15,038 nucleotides of DNA from JAOTYV01 sp041557595 (GTDB lineage: Bacteria; Pseudomonadota; Alphaproteobacteria; UBA8366): NCBI GenBank assembly GCA_041557595.1, contig JBFFGE010000114.1, positions 1 through 15,038 of the forward strand. The letters are read 5' to 3'. Both the position numbers and the translations under genes were made by a program. Every line of letters begins with the position of its first letter. Positions within the stretch are counted from its first letter, which is position 1. Of the stretch, positions 1 to 7,215 are shown one piece after another. The notes under the pieces are model-generated. The model had not been told where the DNA came from, did not search any database, and was given only the letters and a program-made list of their open reading frames with translations.

Positions 1-545
1 ACGATAATCGTGTCGACCAATTGGGACAACATGGTGGAAGCGTTGTTCCGCAGCCACAAATGACGGCCCTTGGTCAGGTCTTTCCAGAAATGGAACAGCC
101 GTACGTCGAGCAGCTGCGCCGCGAGATAGGCGGTCATGGAACCCAGGATCAAGATGCCCGGCAGGGTGAATACCGATTCGAACGCCCGCTGCATGTCGGC
201 GACCGTCGTAAAATGGGGATTCGAAGCCGCCCATGCCGGCGCGCCCGGCAGGTGCAACGATATCTGGATCAGCACGAGGGAAATTAGGCTCATCGCAAAC
301 CCGGTGATGACCATGACATTGGCGCGGCGGCGGCCCCATACCTCGCAGACGATATCGGTGAAAAGAAACGTCAGCGGGTAGGTCAACAGGCCGGTTGTCA
401 GGGTGATCGGTTCGCCGAACAATCCGGTCGGCAAGCTCTCCGGGAAAGCGAGGAACAGCTTTACGCCGATAATATTGGTCAGCACGATGGCGACGGCGAA
501 CCCGGCCATCATCAGGCTGAAAATTTTTTCCGATTGTGTCCACAT
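1..545 (-). CDS. VUT/YhhQ-family queuosine precursor transporter, C-terminus outside window
   Basis: Inner-membrane transporter of the VUT (vitamin uptake transporter, DUF165/YhhQ) family, whose characterised members import queuosine precursors for tRNA modification. I translated the minus strand from an ATG at 545-543. It gives about 181 residues without a stop, running off the left edge. The protein begins MWTQSEKIF and has hydrophobic segments near residues 10-32, 45-60 and 70-92. A conserved stretch LTYPLTFLFTDIVCEVWGRR matches the family's second and third helices. Near the right end, ASTMLSQLVDTII matches the conserved family motif with the S-Q-x-x-D-T pattern. The family is usually about 200-240 residues, so some 40-60 residues are missing by truncation, not by mutation. 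The start has only a weak AAGAG about 10 nt upstream; TTG or ATT codons further up are possible alternatives. Substrate is inferred from the family only. Confidence 0.85.
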   Translation of the reverse strand, partial: MWTQSEKIFSLMMAGFAVAIVLTNIIGVKLFLAFPESLPTGLFGEPITLTTGLLTYPLTFLFTDIVCEVWGRRRANVMVITGFAMSLISLVLIQISLHLPGAPAWAASNPHFTTVADMQRAFESVFTLPGILILGSMTAYLAAQLLDVRLFHFWKDLTKGRHLWLRNNASTMLSQLVDTII

Positions 546-648
546 GGTATCGCGGCTCTTGATGGAATCAATCGCCGCAAAATGCAAATGAAGACGCGCG
601 CGGTTGCCGGCCGCCACCGGTTCCTGCTTCCGGTATCGGCGGTGGATG

Positions 649-948
649 TTAGCTGTGCCGGAGGAACTGAACGCCGATGGTGTCCTGCTTGCGGTGCTTG
701 ACCTCGCAGAGAAAGGCTTCGCCGGCCGGCGTGTGCAATTCGAAGAAATTGGGCACGTCATTGCCGTTCGCGACGCGAATTTGCGCACCCTTCATCGAAA
801 TGTCCACGAGGTGGCAATCCATTTGATTGTTGTGAAAGGCTATATGAGCACTCTGATCCGACGGATCGCGATCCGCGCCGCGTCGGTCTGTCGGTCGTTG
901 GCCGAATCCGTAGTCGGCCGCCAATGACAATTTACCTCTTTGATCCAT
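649..948 (-). CDS. Small single-domain PilZ protein (c-di-GMP receptor)
   Basis: A 99-residue single-domain PilZ protein, presumably cytoplasmic. PilZ domains bind cyclic di-GMP and pass the signal to motility, polysaccharide or other targets. Both binding motifs are visible: R-x-x-x-R at residues 23-27 and D-I-S-x-x-G at 49-54. The end has the usual GEAFLCEV...TIGVQF strand pattern. No second domain or membrane segment is present. It is a paralogue of the divergent PilZ gene starting at 1220: both share the DIS..GA and AFLCE blocks and the IGV.F ending. The ATG at 948 has AAGG about 12 nt upstream. An AGAGG inside the ORF could instead serve TTG codons at residues 7 or 9, which would shorten the unstructured N-terminus but leave the domain intact. 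The cellular target cannot be told from the sequence. Confidence 0.85.
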   Translation of the reverse strand: MDQRGKLSLAADYGFGQRPTDRRGADRDPSDQSAHIAFHNNQMDCHLVDISMKGAQIRVANGNDVPNFFELHTPAGEAFLCEVKHRKQDTIGVQFLRHS

Positions 949-1019
949 GGATCCGGTTTACCTTGTTCATTTTATTGACGGCATTGATTGAAGCCGGAAA
1001 TTCAGCCTAAGGACCTCGT

Positions 1020-1036
1020 GTTAATGGTTCGTTAAC
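1020..1036. promoter_or_regulatory. CtrA-like binding box between two PilZ genes
   Basis: The sequence reads G-TTAA-tggttcg-TTAA-C, that is TTAA-N7-TTAAC on both strands. This is the published consensus for the alphaproteobacterial cell-cycle/motility regulator CtrA. A perfect 12-bp palindrome TTCGTTAACGAA (1028-1039) overlaps its right half. It lies in the intergenic region shared by two divergent PilZ genes, 72 nt from the left start and about 184 nt from the right start. A possible plus-strand -10 (TATAGT) is at 1069-1074. Function as a CtrA site is inferred. Confidence 0.5.
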
Positions 1037-1219
1037 GAATAAGTACAATTTTTATCAAATGCTTACGGTATAGTTTGAATGTGTTTTATGCAATGATGAT
1101 AAGGGCTTCCGAGGTCGATTGGGTGCCTTGGAACTCTTGCACCGCGTGCCGGGTCGGTGACCGAAATCACTGTCATCCAGGGTGCATTCCCTAAAATGCC
1201 CGGAGAGAACAGGCGAGAT

Positions 1220-1528
1220 ATGGCAAGCATTTCAAGTAAAAAGATATTTTCCAAATTGTCCTCGATGCGGGACCGGGCGCGCCGGACGAAGCGACTGACC
1301 AGCACGGCTCTCGTTTTTCATGACGGCAGGTCCAGCGTGGAATGCAACGTCCTGGACATATCGGAGTCCGGCGCGCGTCTGCACCTTCTGGAGACGGTAT
1401 GGCCGCCGAGTGAATTTATCCTGGATCTGTCCGACGGCCGGGCGTTCCTCTGTGAGACGGTCCGACAGGAAGGCACCATAATCGGTGTCGCGTTCGTCGA
1501 ATCGCTGCCCGGCCGGTATCTTCACTAA
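1220..1528 (+). CDS. Small single-domain PilZ protein (c-di-GMP receptor), second copy
   Basis: A second single-domain PilZ protein, 102 residues from the ATG at 1220. It has R-x-x-x-R at residues 21-25, D-I-S-E-S-G at 46-51, and a C-terminal EFILDL...GRAFLCE...IIGVAFVE pattern typical of the fold. All motif residues needed for c-di-GMP binding are kept. Three in-frame starts are possible: GTG 1157, ATG 1196 and ATG 1220. I chose 1220 because it places RxxxR at the same distance from the N-terminus as in the divergent paralogue at 649-948, and because purine-rich GGAGAG and AGGCGAG lie upstream; no start has an ideal ribosome binding site. The N-terminal 20 residues are basic. It is transcribed away from the other PilZ gene and probably shares its regulatory region. 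The target is unknown. Confidence 0.83.
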   Translation: MASISSKKIFSKLSSMRDRARRTKRLTSTALVFHDGRSSVECNVLDISESGARLHLLETVWPPSEFILDLSDGRAFLCETVRQEGTIIGVAFVESLPGRYLH

Positions 1529-1688
1529 TCCCTATATCCGGGAACGGCATGCGCGTTAGACGGCTGGCTTTCGGCGGGTAGGCGGCGTATTCGTCGCGCA
1601 TCTGGCTTCGGTTGTCTCCGATCGGGCTTTATTGCGATGCGCTTAGGCGTATGATCCCTATTGGAGACATGCACAGGGAGACGCCGCC

Positions 1689-2255
1689 GTGCCGGACTAT
1701 ACGCTCGATGCTTTCGTTCAGGATTTGCAGGGAATCACCGCTGCGGAGCAGGATATCAAATCGATCATCCGGTCCGTGACGCCGTTGGCCAAGCGCATCG
1801 CGTCGGATATCGGTTGGGTAAAACCGTCATTCTACGACTGCGATGCGGACCAGGGATTCGGCATTACGGTGCTGCATGAAGAGCCGCAGCGCCTCCTGGT
1901 CGAGGCGATCGCCTGGCTTCCGGGCCGGGGCGTTGCGCCGCACGACCATCAGACCTGGGGCGTGGTGGTCGGCCTCGACGGGCCGGAGACGAATCTCAAC
2001 TGGCGGCGGCAGGATGACGGATCGACGCCGGGGCGCGCGGACGTCGTGCTGCAAAACGAGGTCGTTGTCGGCGCCGGCGACGTTATCGGTTTTCTGCCGG
2101 ACGATATTCACAGCGTCAAGAACGATAGCGATCAAACGACTCTGTCGCTGCATATATATGGCAAGAGCCTGGCGCATATCGATCGATCCGAATTCGATCC
2201 GGCCGCCGGGACGGTTCGGCCGTGCCCGAAGCGGAAACGCAACGCGGCCGATTGA
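1689..2255 (+). CDS. Cupin thiol dioxygenase (cysteine/3-mercaptopropionate dioxygenase family)
   Basis: A 188-residue mononuclear non-haem iron dioxygenase of the cysteine dioxygenase superfamily, predicted to oxidise a small thiol (cysteine, 3-mercaptopropionate or similar) to its sulfinate with O2. Iron ligands are visible as H85-x-H87 in PHDHQTW and H141 in DDIHSV. The family's outer-sphere triad Ser-x-His-x-Tyr is present as S153-L-H155-I-Y157. An Arg at 166, shortly after the triad, sits where bacterial 3-mercaptopropionate dioxygenases have their substrate carboxylate-binding Arg. With the HDHxTW signature this favours that branch over true cysteine dioxygenase, but the substrate is not settled. 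The Cys that forms the Cys-Tyr crosslink in animal enzymes is replaced by Val, as is usual for bacteria. The GTG start has GGGAG 8-9 nt upstream. The gene converges with the deaminase gene, 27 nt apart, and stands alone. Confidence 0.83.
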   Translation: MPDYTLDAFVQDLQGITAAEQDIKSIIRSVTPLAKRIASDIGWVKPSFYDCDADQGFGITVLHEEPQRLLVEAIAWLPGRGVAPHDHQTWGVVVGLDGPETNLNWRRQDDGSTPGRADVVLQNEVVVGAGDVIGFLPDDIHSVKNDSDQTTLSLHIYGKSLAHIDRSEFDPAAGTVRPCPKRKRNAAD

Positions 2256-2282
2256 ACCCCGGCCGAGAGCTATCGGACAGGT

Positions 2283-2783
2283 TCAACAGCGATTGAGGCT
2301 GGGCGGTCCCGCATCGACGGCGGTCGCGCTGTGCACCATTCTCTCGATATTCGCCCAATAGGCCGCGGCTTCGCACATCGGGCAGGGCCGCGAAGACGAA
2401 TAGAGAATGCAGCCGGCAAGGTCGCGCGACTTGAGCCGCCGGGCCGCGTCCCGAATCGCTTCGGTTTCCGCATGCGCGGTAGGATCGGTCGCGGTGACCA
2501 CGCGGCTCGGCGCCTCGCCGACGATTTCGCCGGCCTTCACGACAATCGCGCCATAGGGTCGATCGCCCGTCGCGGCCGCATGGTCACGCATCGCAAAGGC
2601 GCGGCGGATGAAGCTATCGTCGGTGCGGCTGGCCGGCTGAACGATTGCTTTCGTCGCCGCGCCGGCTGCATTCAGGGGTATCGACGACCCGAGCAGCGCG
2701 CTCATCGCGGTGGTGCCGACCAGCAAGCTGCGTCGTGAACATGAATGGCGAAGATCACTTGATTTCAATGAATTACACCTCAT
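2283..2783 (-). CDS. Tat-signal nucleoside/cytidine deaminase-family protein
   Basis: A 166-residue zinc deaminase of the CMP/dCMP deaminase fold, closest in motif to guanine/nucleoside deaminases. Zinc and catalytic residues are intact: H104-A-E106 and P133-C134-x-x-C137, within the phrase SRPCPMCEAAAYWANIERM. Unusually, residues 16-22 read S-R-R-S-L-L-V, a twin-arginine motif, followed by a hydrophobic stretch (about 20-37) and Ala-rich candidate cleavage sites around 39-46. That predicts export of the folded, metal-loaded enzyme to the periplasm. The C-terminus ends only 29 residues after the last Cys, shorter than cytoplasmic GuaD, which has about 40 more. The ATG is 3 nt after the stop of the upstream amidase, so the two are probably cotranscribed. 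A downstream TTG (residue 6) with AGG 9 nt before it is an alternative start that keeps the Tat motif. The substrate is unknown. Confidence 0.82.
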   Translation of the reverse strand: MRCNSLKSSDLRHSCSRRSLLVGTTAMSALLGSSIPLNAAGAATKAIVQPASRTDDSFIRRAFAMRDHAAATGDRPYGAIVVKAGEIVGEAPSRVVTATDPTAHAETEAIRDAARRLKSRDLAGCILYSSSRPCPMCEAAAYWANIERMVHSATAVDAGPPSLNRC

Positions 2784-2786
2784 TCT

Positions 2787-4280
2787 TCACGCTGCCTGTC
2801 CGCCGTATCCCGGTGGCGCGACGAACCCTCCGAAGGTCCGTTCGATGAGACTGGCGAATTCGATGCAGCGGCGGTCTTGCAGATAGGGCCCAACGATCTG
2901 CAATCCGACCGGTAATCCGGATTTCGTCAGACCGGCGGGCGCCACAGTGGAAGGCAGGTAGACCATGCCGCTAAACCCGGCCCAGAAGAGCTGATCGGTG
3001 GTGGGCACCTGTTTGCCGTTCACCTTGATCGTCCGGCTGTGCCGCTCTCCGGAATGGTCGTGCGGACAGGCGGCGGATGCCGCGGCCGGGCACAGCAAGA
3101 GATCGTATTCCTCGAAGAACGCCGCCCAGGACCGGCGCATCTGTTCGCGTTCATTGTTCAGTTTCAGCCATTCGCCATGCCGCATCGTATTGGCGCGCAG
3201 CATCTGGGCGTAATAGCCGCTATCGCCGGGATCGAGCGTGGCGACTTCGGCCGCCATGCGGTCGCGCTCTTCCTCGCTGAGCCGGGATGACGTGGCCGCG
3301 CGCAGCAACGCAACGTAGAGCGTGTGCGCGCGCACCGTATCGATATCGGGCCGGGCTGCGTCATCCACGGTCGCGCCGGCGGTGGCCACTTTGTCGATGA
3401 GCGCTTGCAGCGTGTCGGTCAATTCGCTGTCGACCTCCGAATTGGGATCGGACAGCATGACCGCAACCTTGAAGTCGCTGAAATCGGACTTTCCCGGCGC
3501 TGGGAGATCGAGCCGGTAAGCGGCCGCTTCCTGCGGCGCGGGGCCGGCCATCACGTCGAGCGCGATGGCGAGATCGGTTGCGCTACGCGCCAGCGGGCCG
3601 ATCACCGAGATATCCGCGGGCGTGATGACCCCGGGGAGCGCCTGTCCCAGGGGCGGGCAAATGCCATAGCTCGGTTTATGGCCGAATACCCCGCAGTAAT
3701 GCGCGGGGTTGCGGATCGAGGCACCGATGTCGCTGCCGGCGTCGATACCGGACAAGCCGGCCGCCAGCGCCGCGGCGGAGCCGCCGGAGGATCCGCCAGG
3801 ACTTCTCGACAAATCCCACGGGTTGTTGGTGACGCCATAGATTTCGTTGAAACTCTGCCAATCGGCCAGCAATAGCGGCACATTGGTCTTGCCGAAAATG
3901 ACGGCGCCCGCCGCCTGCAGCCGGTCGACTGCAAGGGCGTTGGTCTTGGCAATGTTGTTCTTCAAGGCAGGGACGCCCCAAGTCGTCGGCATGCCGGCGA
4001 TGTCGAAGGATTCCTTGATGGTCATGGGCACGCCGTGCAGCGGGCCTTGCCAGTCGCCGCGGCCGGCCATCTCATCCAGTGCACGGGCGCGGCAGCGGGC
4101 GCCGTCGCGGTCCGAGAAAATGATGGCGTTGAGGTCGGGATTATAGCGGTCGACGCGGTCCAGATACCCCTCGAGCGTATCCTGGGCCGAAAGCGTGCCG
4201 TCCCGGATTGCCGAGGCCAGTTGGGTCGCGCTCGCGAACGGGTCGAATTCCGTTTTTGACATTGAGGACTTCGGAGACAT
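2787..4280 (-). CDS. Amidase-signature family hydrolase
   Basis: A 497-residue amidase-signature enzyme, hydrolysing a carboxamide to acid plus amine or ammonia. The Ser-cisSer-Lys catalytic triad is complete: K89 in TIKESFD, S164 in SPGGSSGGSAA, and nucleophile S188 in GSDIGASIRNPA. The 24-residue gap between the two serines equals that of FAAH. Length fits the family (about 450-520). There is no signal peptide or membrane segment, so it should be cytoplasmic. The ATG at 4280 has a strong GGGAG 8 nt upstream; a second Met at residue 7 lacks one. It is the first gene of an operon with the exported deaminase 3 nt downstream. The GatA subunit is unlikely, because no gatB or gatC lies nearby. 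The substrate cannot be assigned; the neighbour suggests, without proof, use of an N-containing heterocycle or amide. Confidence 0.92.
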   Translation of the reverse strand: MSPKSSMSKTEFDPFASATQLASAIRDGTLSAQDTLEGYLDRVDRYNPDLNAIIFSDRDGARCRARALDEMAGRGDWQGPLHGVPMTIKESFDIAGMPTTWGVPALKNNIAKTNALAVDRLQAAGAVIFGKTNVPLLLADWQSFNEIYGVTNNPWDLSRSPGGSSGGSAAALAAGLSGIDAGSDIGASIRNPAHYCGVFGHKPSYGICPPLGQALPGVITPADISVIGPLARSATDLAIALDVMAGPAPQEAAAYRLDLPAPGKSDFSDFKVAVMLSDPNSEVDSELTDTLQALIDKVATAGATVDDAARPDIDTVRAHTLYVALLRAATSSRLSEEERDRMAAEVATLDPGDSGYYAQMLRANTMRHGEWLKLNNEREQMRRSWAAFFEEYDLLLCPAAASAACPHDHSGERHSRTIKVNGKQVPTTDQLFWAGFSGMVYLPSTVAPAGLTKSGLPVGLQIVGPYLQDRRCIEFASLIERTFGGFVAPPGYGGQAA

Positions 4281-4351
4281 CGGGCTCTCCCTCTTGGGGC
4301 CATCCTGTAAACTGTCGCCGGATTTTAAAGTCCCGTAAACCGAAATCGGCC

Positions 4352-4379
4352 TTGCGGCGGCCGGTATCGGCGCTAGGAT
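4352..4379 (+). promoter_or_regulatory. Possible promoter, TTGCGG-N16-TAGGAT
   Basis: TTGCGG at 4352-4357 and TAGGAT at 4374-4379 are 16 nt apart, ending 45 nt before the metallophosphoesterase ATG at 4425. Similar pairs occur upstream of the genes at 8252 and 14736, which is the main reason for listing it. Inferred only. Confidence 0.3.
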
Positions 4380-4424
4380 GCGCGCGCGAATTCAACTCTC
4401 AATACGGGATGCGGCGGACACCCA

Positions 4425-5417
4425 ATGCGCGATGACGGGTTTGGCCACGATGCCAAGACACTTGCGGCGCGGCGGGAATGGCGCGCCAGGCGCGATGCCA
4501 TGGAAGCGCATTTCCCCGGCGGACCCTGGTATAGCCGGCATCTCAGTCCGGTCTACCAAGCGGCAAGGCGGCTTTACCGCAGGCTGGATGCGACACCGCC
4601 GGCGCGCTATCTGGCGTCCCGCGCGGCGATGGTCGAATTGAACGACCTGACCATCGACTATGAGAATTTGCCCGCCGAATTCGACGGCTACCGGATCTTG
4701 CACCTGTCGGATCTGCATCTGGACTATGTCGAGGAGGCCGCGTTGTCGGCGGTGCGGCAGATTGCCGGCTGTAACGCCGATCTATGCGTCATCACGGGGG
4801 ATATTCGGGACGACTATACCGCGCCGCTCGCACCGGTGATGGAGCAGTTTGCGCGTATGGTGGCGGGAATCAGCGCGCGGGATGGCATCATGGCGGTGTT
4901 GGGCAACCATGATTGCGCCGCGATGGTCGATCCGATGGAGGACCTTGGCGTCCGCGTTCTGGTGAATGAACGGGTTAAGTTGTCGCGGGGGGATGGATCC
5001 TTGTTCGTCACAGGCGTTGACGATGTGCATGTCTTCCACACGGAACATGCGGATCGCGCGCTGTGCGCGGCGGGAGAAGGCTTCGGTGTCGCATTGGCGC
5101 ATTCACCGGAGGCGGCCGAGGCGGCGCGGCGGCATCACCACCTGTATTTGACCGGGCATACCCATGGCGGCCAGATCTGCCTGCCGGGCGGGCGGCCGTT
5201 GATCACTGGGTTGCACCGGGAACGCGATCTTGCGCGCGGCGTCTGGCGGCGCGGCGAGATGATTGGATTTACCACCCGGGGCGTCGGCGTTTCCGGCTTT
5301 CCCGTGCGCCTGAACTGCGTGGCCGAAGCGGTTGTGGTCACGCTCCGGCGTGGTCCGCACCGGGTTTCCCACAACGGAACCGAAACGGCGATTCGCCAGG
5401 TGCGCGTCCGGGAATAG
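4425..5417 (+). CDS. YkuE-like calcineurin-type metallophosphoesterase
   Basis: A 330-residue binuclear metallophosphoesterase. The five family motifs are in order: D96-x-H98 in HLSDLHLD, G125-D126 in ITGDIRDD, G160-N-H-D163, H226 in LAHSPE, and G244-H-T-H247-GGQ. The GHTHGGQ ending with a following LPGG is characteristic of the YkuE branch, which includes enzymes acting on UDP-diacylglucosamine (chlamydial LpxG) and other phosphodiesters. Members usually start with a membrane anchor or Tat signal. Here the first 85 residues have no hydrophobic helix and instead are rich in Arg and Trp/Tyr (RREWRARR, ARRLYRRL), suggesting a cytoplasmic or peripherally membrane-bound protein. The start ATG at 4425 has only a weak GGCGGA upstream, and an internal Met (residue 26) is possible. 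It is divergent from the amidase. The substrate is unknown; nucleotide or lipid-A precursor hydrolysis are the alternatives. Confidence 0.87.
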   Translation: MRDDGFGHDAKTLAARREWRARRDAMEAHFPGGPWYSRHLSPVYQAARRLYRRLDATPPARYLASRAAMVELNDLTIDYENLPAEFDGYRILHLSDLHLDYVEEAALSAVRQIAGCNADLCVITGDIRDDYTAPLAPVMEQFARMVAGISARDGIMAVLGNHDCAAMVDPMEDLGVRVLVNERVKLSRGDGSLFVTGVDDVHVFHTEHADRALCAAGEGFGVALAHSPEAAEAARRHHHLYLTGHTHGGQICLPGGRPLITGLHRERDLARGVWRRGEMIGFTTRGVGVSGFPVRLNCVAEAVVVTLRRGPHRVSHNGTETAIRQVRVRE

Positions 5418-5544
5418 AATATTCGGTGGTTAATCTGGAGCGGTACCGGCGATTTCCGGCCACGAAACCAGACGGCTATCCCTCGGGCGCGCTTCCCCGC
5501 TATTATGCGTCATTCAACAAATTTGAGGATCGGCTTCCCGCCAT

Positions 5545-7077
5545 ATGACAGCCGCCGCAATGGAGCACACTCTGACGCCGCGCCAAAGGATCGCGGTGGC
5601 GTTGGGTATTCTCCCTGCGGGCATGCTGACCGGGATGGACACCTTTGCGGTCAGCATCGCGCTGCCGCGCATGCAGGGGGTGCTGTCCGCGACCTTGACC
5701 GAGATTTCCTGGATCCTGACGGCATATCTCGTGGCGTCGGCGATTTTCACGCCGCTTTACGGCTGGCTCAGCCGGCGGGTCGGCCGCAAGCGTTTGTTCA
5801 TTGCCATCATCATCGGCTTCAGTATTTCGGCCATTCTGATTGCGCAGTCGGACTCGTTGACCGAAATCATCGTCTGGCGGTTCATTCAGGGATTCTTCGG
5901 CGCCGGCTTCAATCCGCTCCTGATGCAGGTGGTGCTCGCCACGTTTCCGCGGGAGCAGCAGGGCACTGCCTTCGGATGGCTCACCACCGGCCGCATGAGC
6001 GGTATCATCGTCGGCCCGATCCTGGGCGGCGTCATGACCGAGTTCTTCAGTTGGCGGTTTGTATTTCTCACCAACGTGCCGCTCGGTTTGCTCGCCGTGC
6101 TGATGATCGCGCGTTACGTGCCGGAAGGACGCGATGGCCTGGCCAAGAAATTCGATTTCTTCGGCTTCATTTTCCTCAGCATCGCGATTGGCGCCTTTCA
6201 GCTCATGCTCGACCAGGGGCAACGGCACGACTGGTTCGATTCGCCGTTCATTATCGTCCTCGGCGCGATCACGCTGTGTACCGTCTACGTCTTTACGGTC
6301 CATGTCATGACCGCGCGCAACGCCTATCTCAATCCGGCGGTGCTCAAGAATCGAGATTTCCTGATCGGCCTTTTGCTTGGATTCCTGCTCAATTTCATGG
6401 TTTTCGGCTATGCCGGCCTGTTGCCGCCGATCCTGCAGCAGCACATGGGCTATCCCGTGCTGACGACCGGATTCGTGATGATGCCGCGCGGATTCGGCAC
6501 CATGGCGTCGTCGTTGCTGGCCGGGGCGCTGTTGCTGCGGTATCCGCCCAAGCCATTTGTCGCGCTTGGCGTGATCATGATTGCGACGTCGACGTTCCTG
6601 CTGTCGCAATTCACGCCCGATGTGGATGCCTTCTCGGTGATGTTTGTTACTTTTATTCAGGGCTTTGGTTTCGGCTTTCTCGCCGTATCGATCACCACCG
6701 TTACGTTCCAGAGCATGTCCACGTCGATGCGCTCGGACGGCACAAGCGTTTTGAGCCTCGCACGGCGTCTCGGCTCCAGTGTCGGCGTCTCGGTGCTGGT
6801 CGGACAGCTTGCCCGCAGCACGCAGAGCGCGCGCTCGACCCTGACGGAGAACATCAGCGAATACAACGAACGCTTTCAGCATTTCTCATTGCCGGATCGG
6901 TGGAATATGGAACAGGTGCAGGGCGTCCTCAGCCTCGACCGCGTGATCGACAAGCAGGCGGAATTCATTGCCTATTTGCATGATTTTCGGCTGATGACCA
7001 TCCTGATGCTGTTGTTGCTGCCTTTGGTTTTCCTGTTGCGCGGTCCTAAGAAGTCGGAGAGCGGCGGAGACGACTAG
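5545..7077 (+). CDS. DHA2/EmrB-family MFS exporter, 14 TM
   Basis: A 510-residue proton-driven major facilitator transporter of the DHA2 (14-helix, EmrB/QacA) type, in the inner membrane. Motif D1 in TM1 reads LTGMDTFAVSIALP (residues 28-41). Motif A is GWLSRRVGRK at 73-82, motif B is WRFIQGFFGAG at 111-121, and antiporter motif C in TM5 is GIIVGPILGG at 153-162, followed by the conserved SWR.VF..NVPLG. Motif C marks it as an exporter rather than an importer. The last helix lies near 483-500, preceded by the long periplasmic loop usual before TM14 in this branch. No EmrA/HlyD partner or TolC gene is adjacent, so it may act alone or with a partner elsewhere. The ATG at 5545 has GAGGAT about 14 nt upstream; a second Met at residue 6 is possible. 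The substrate is not predictable; multidrug export is the family default. Confidence 0.92.
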   Translation: MTAAAMEHTLTPRQRIAVALGILPAGMLTGMDTFAVSIALPRMQGVLSATLTEISWILTAYLVASAIFTPLYGWLSRRVGRKRLFIAIIIGFSISAILIAQSDSLTEIIVWRFIQGFFGAGFNPLLMQVVLATFPREQQGTAFGWLTTGRMSGIIVGPILGGVMTEFFSWRFVFLTNVPLGLLAVLMIARYVPEGRDGLAKKFDFFGFIFLSIAIGAFQLMLDQGQRHDWFDSPFIIVLGAITLCTVYVFTVHVMTARNAYLNPAVLKNRDFLIGLLLGFLLNFMVFGYAGLLPPILQQHMGYPVLTTGFVMMPRGFGTMASSLLAGALLLRYPPKPFVALGVIMIATSTFLLSQFTPDVDAFSVMFVTFIQGFGFGFLAVSITTVTFQSMSTSMRSDGTSVLSLARRLGSSVGVSVLVGQLARSTQSARSTLTENISEYNERFQHFSLPDRWNMEQVQGVLSLDRVIDKQAEFIAYLHDFRLMTILMLLLLPLVFLLRGPKKSESGGDD

Positions 7078-7140
7078 TGAAGCGTGCGCCCATCTGGGCG
7101 CCCATAAACTGCTCCATCTTTATAGAATCGATGAACTTTT

Positions 7141-7170
7141 CTGCCTTTAATTGATTCCAATTAAGGGCAG
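7141..7170. repeat. 30-bp dyad, candidate operator upstream of the TauD-family gene
   Basis: Arms CTGCCTTTAATTG (7141-7153) and CAATTAAGGGCAG (7158-7170) pair over 13 positions with one T-G mismatch and a 4-nt centre. Neither side has a T-run, so it is not an intrinsic terminator. It is centred about 60-65 nt upstream of a -10-like TACAAT (7216-7221) that has no recognisable -35, an arrangement expected of an activator-dependent promoter. Confidence 0.5.
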
Positions 7171-7215
7171 GTTGATCAAGGGACGCCGGACCTATTCGCC
7201 CGGATATTTCCCGCA

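Noticed and set aside
2283..2370. Deaminase as a pseudogene because of its short C-terminus
   Set aside because: All catalytic residues are intact, and the sequence after the stop shows no homologous continuation in frame. The short end may be normal for this exported branch.
3324..3875. 183-codon plus-strand frame inside the amidase
   Set aside because: It runs opposite the catalytic core of an intact amidase and has no motif or ribosome binding site of its own.
5503..6882. 459-codon open frame on the minus strand opposite the MFS gene
   Set aside because: Its translation is a low-complexity, Arg/His/Glu-rich chain without family motifs, typical of the antisense of a hydrophobic high-GC gene. 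The plus strand has all MFS motifs.
7086..7101. Hairpin GCGCCCA-tc-TGGGCGC just after the MFS stop as a terminator
   Set aside because: The loop is only 2 nt and no T-run follows, so I cannot call it an intrinsic terminator.
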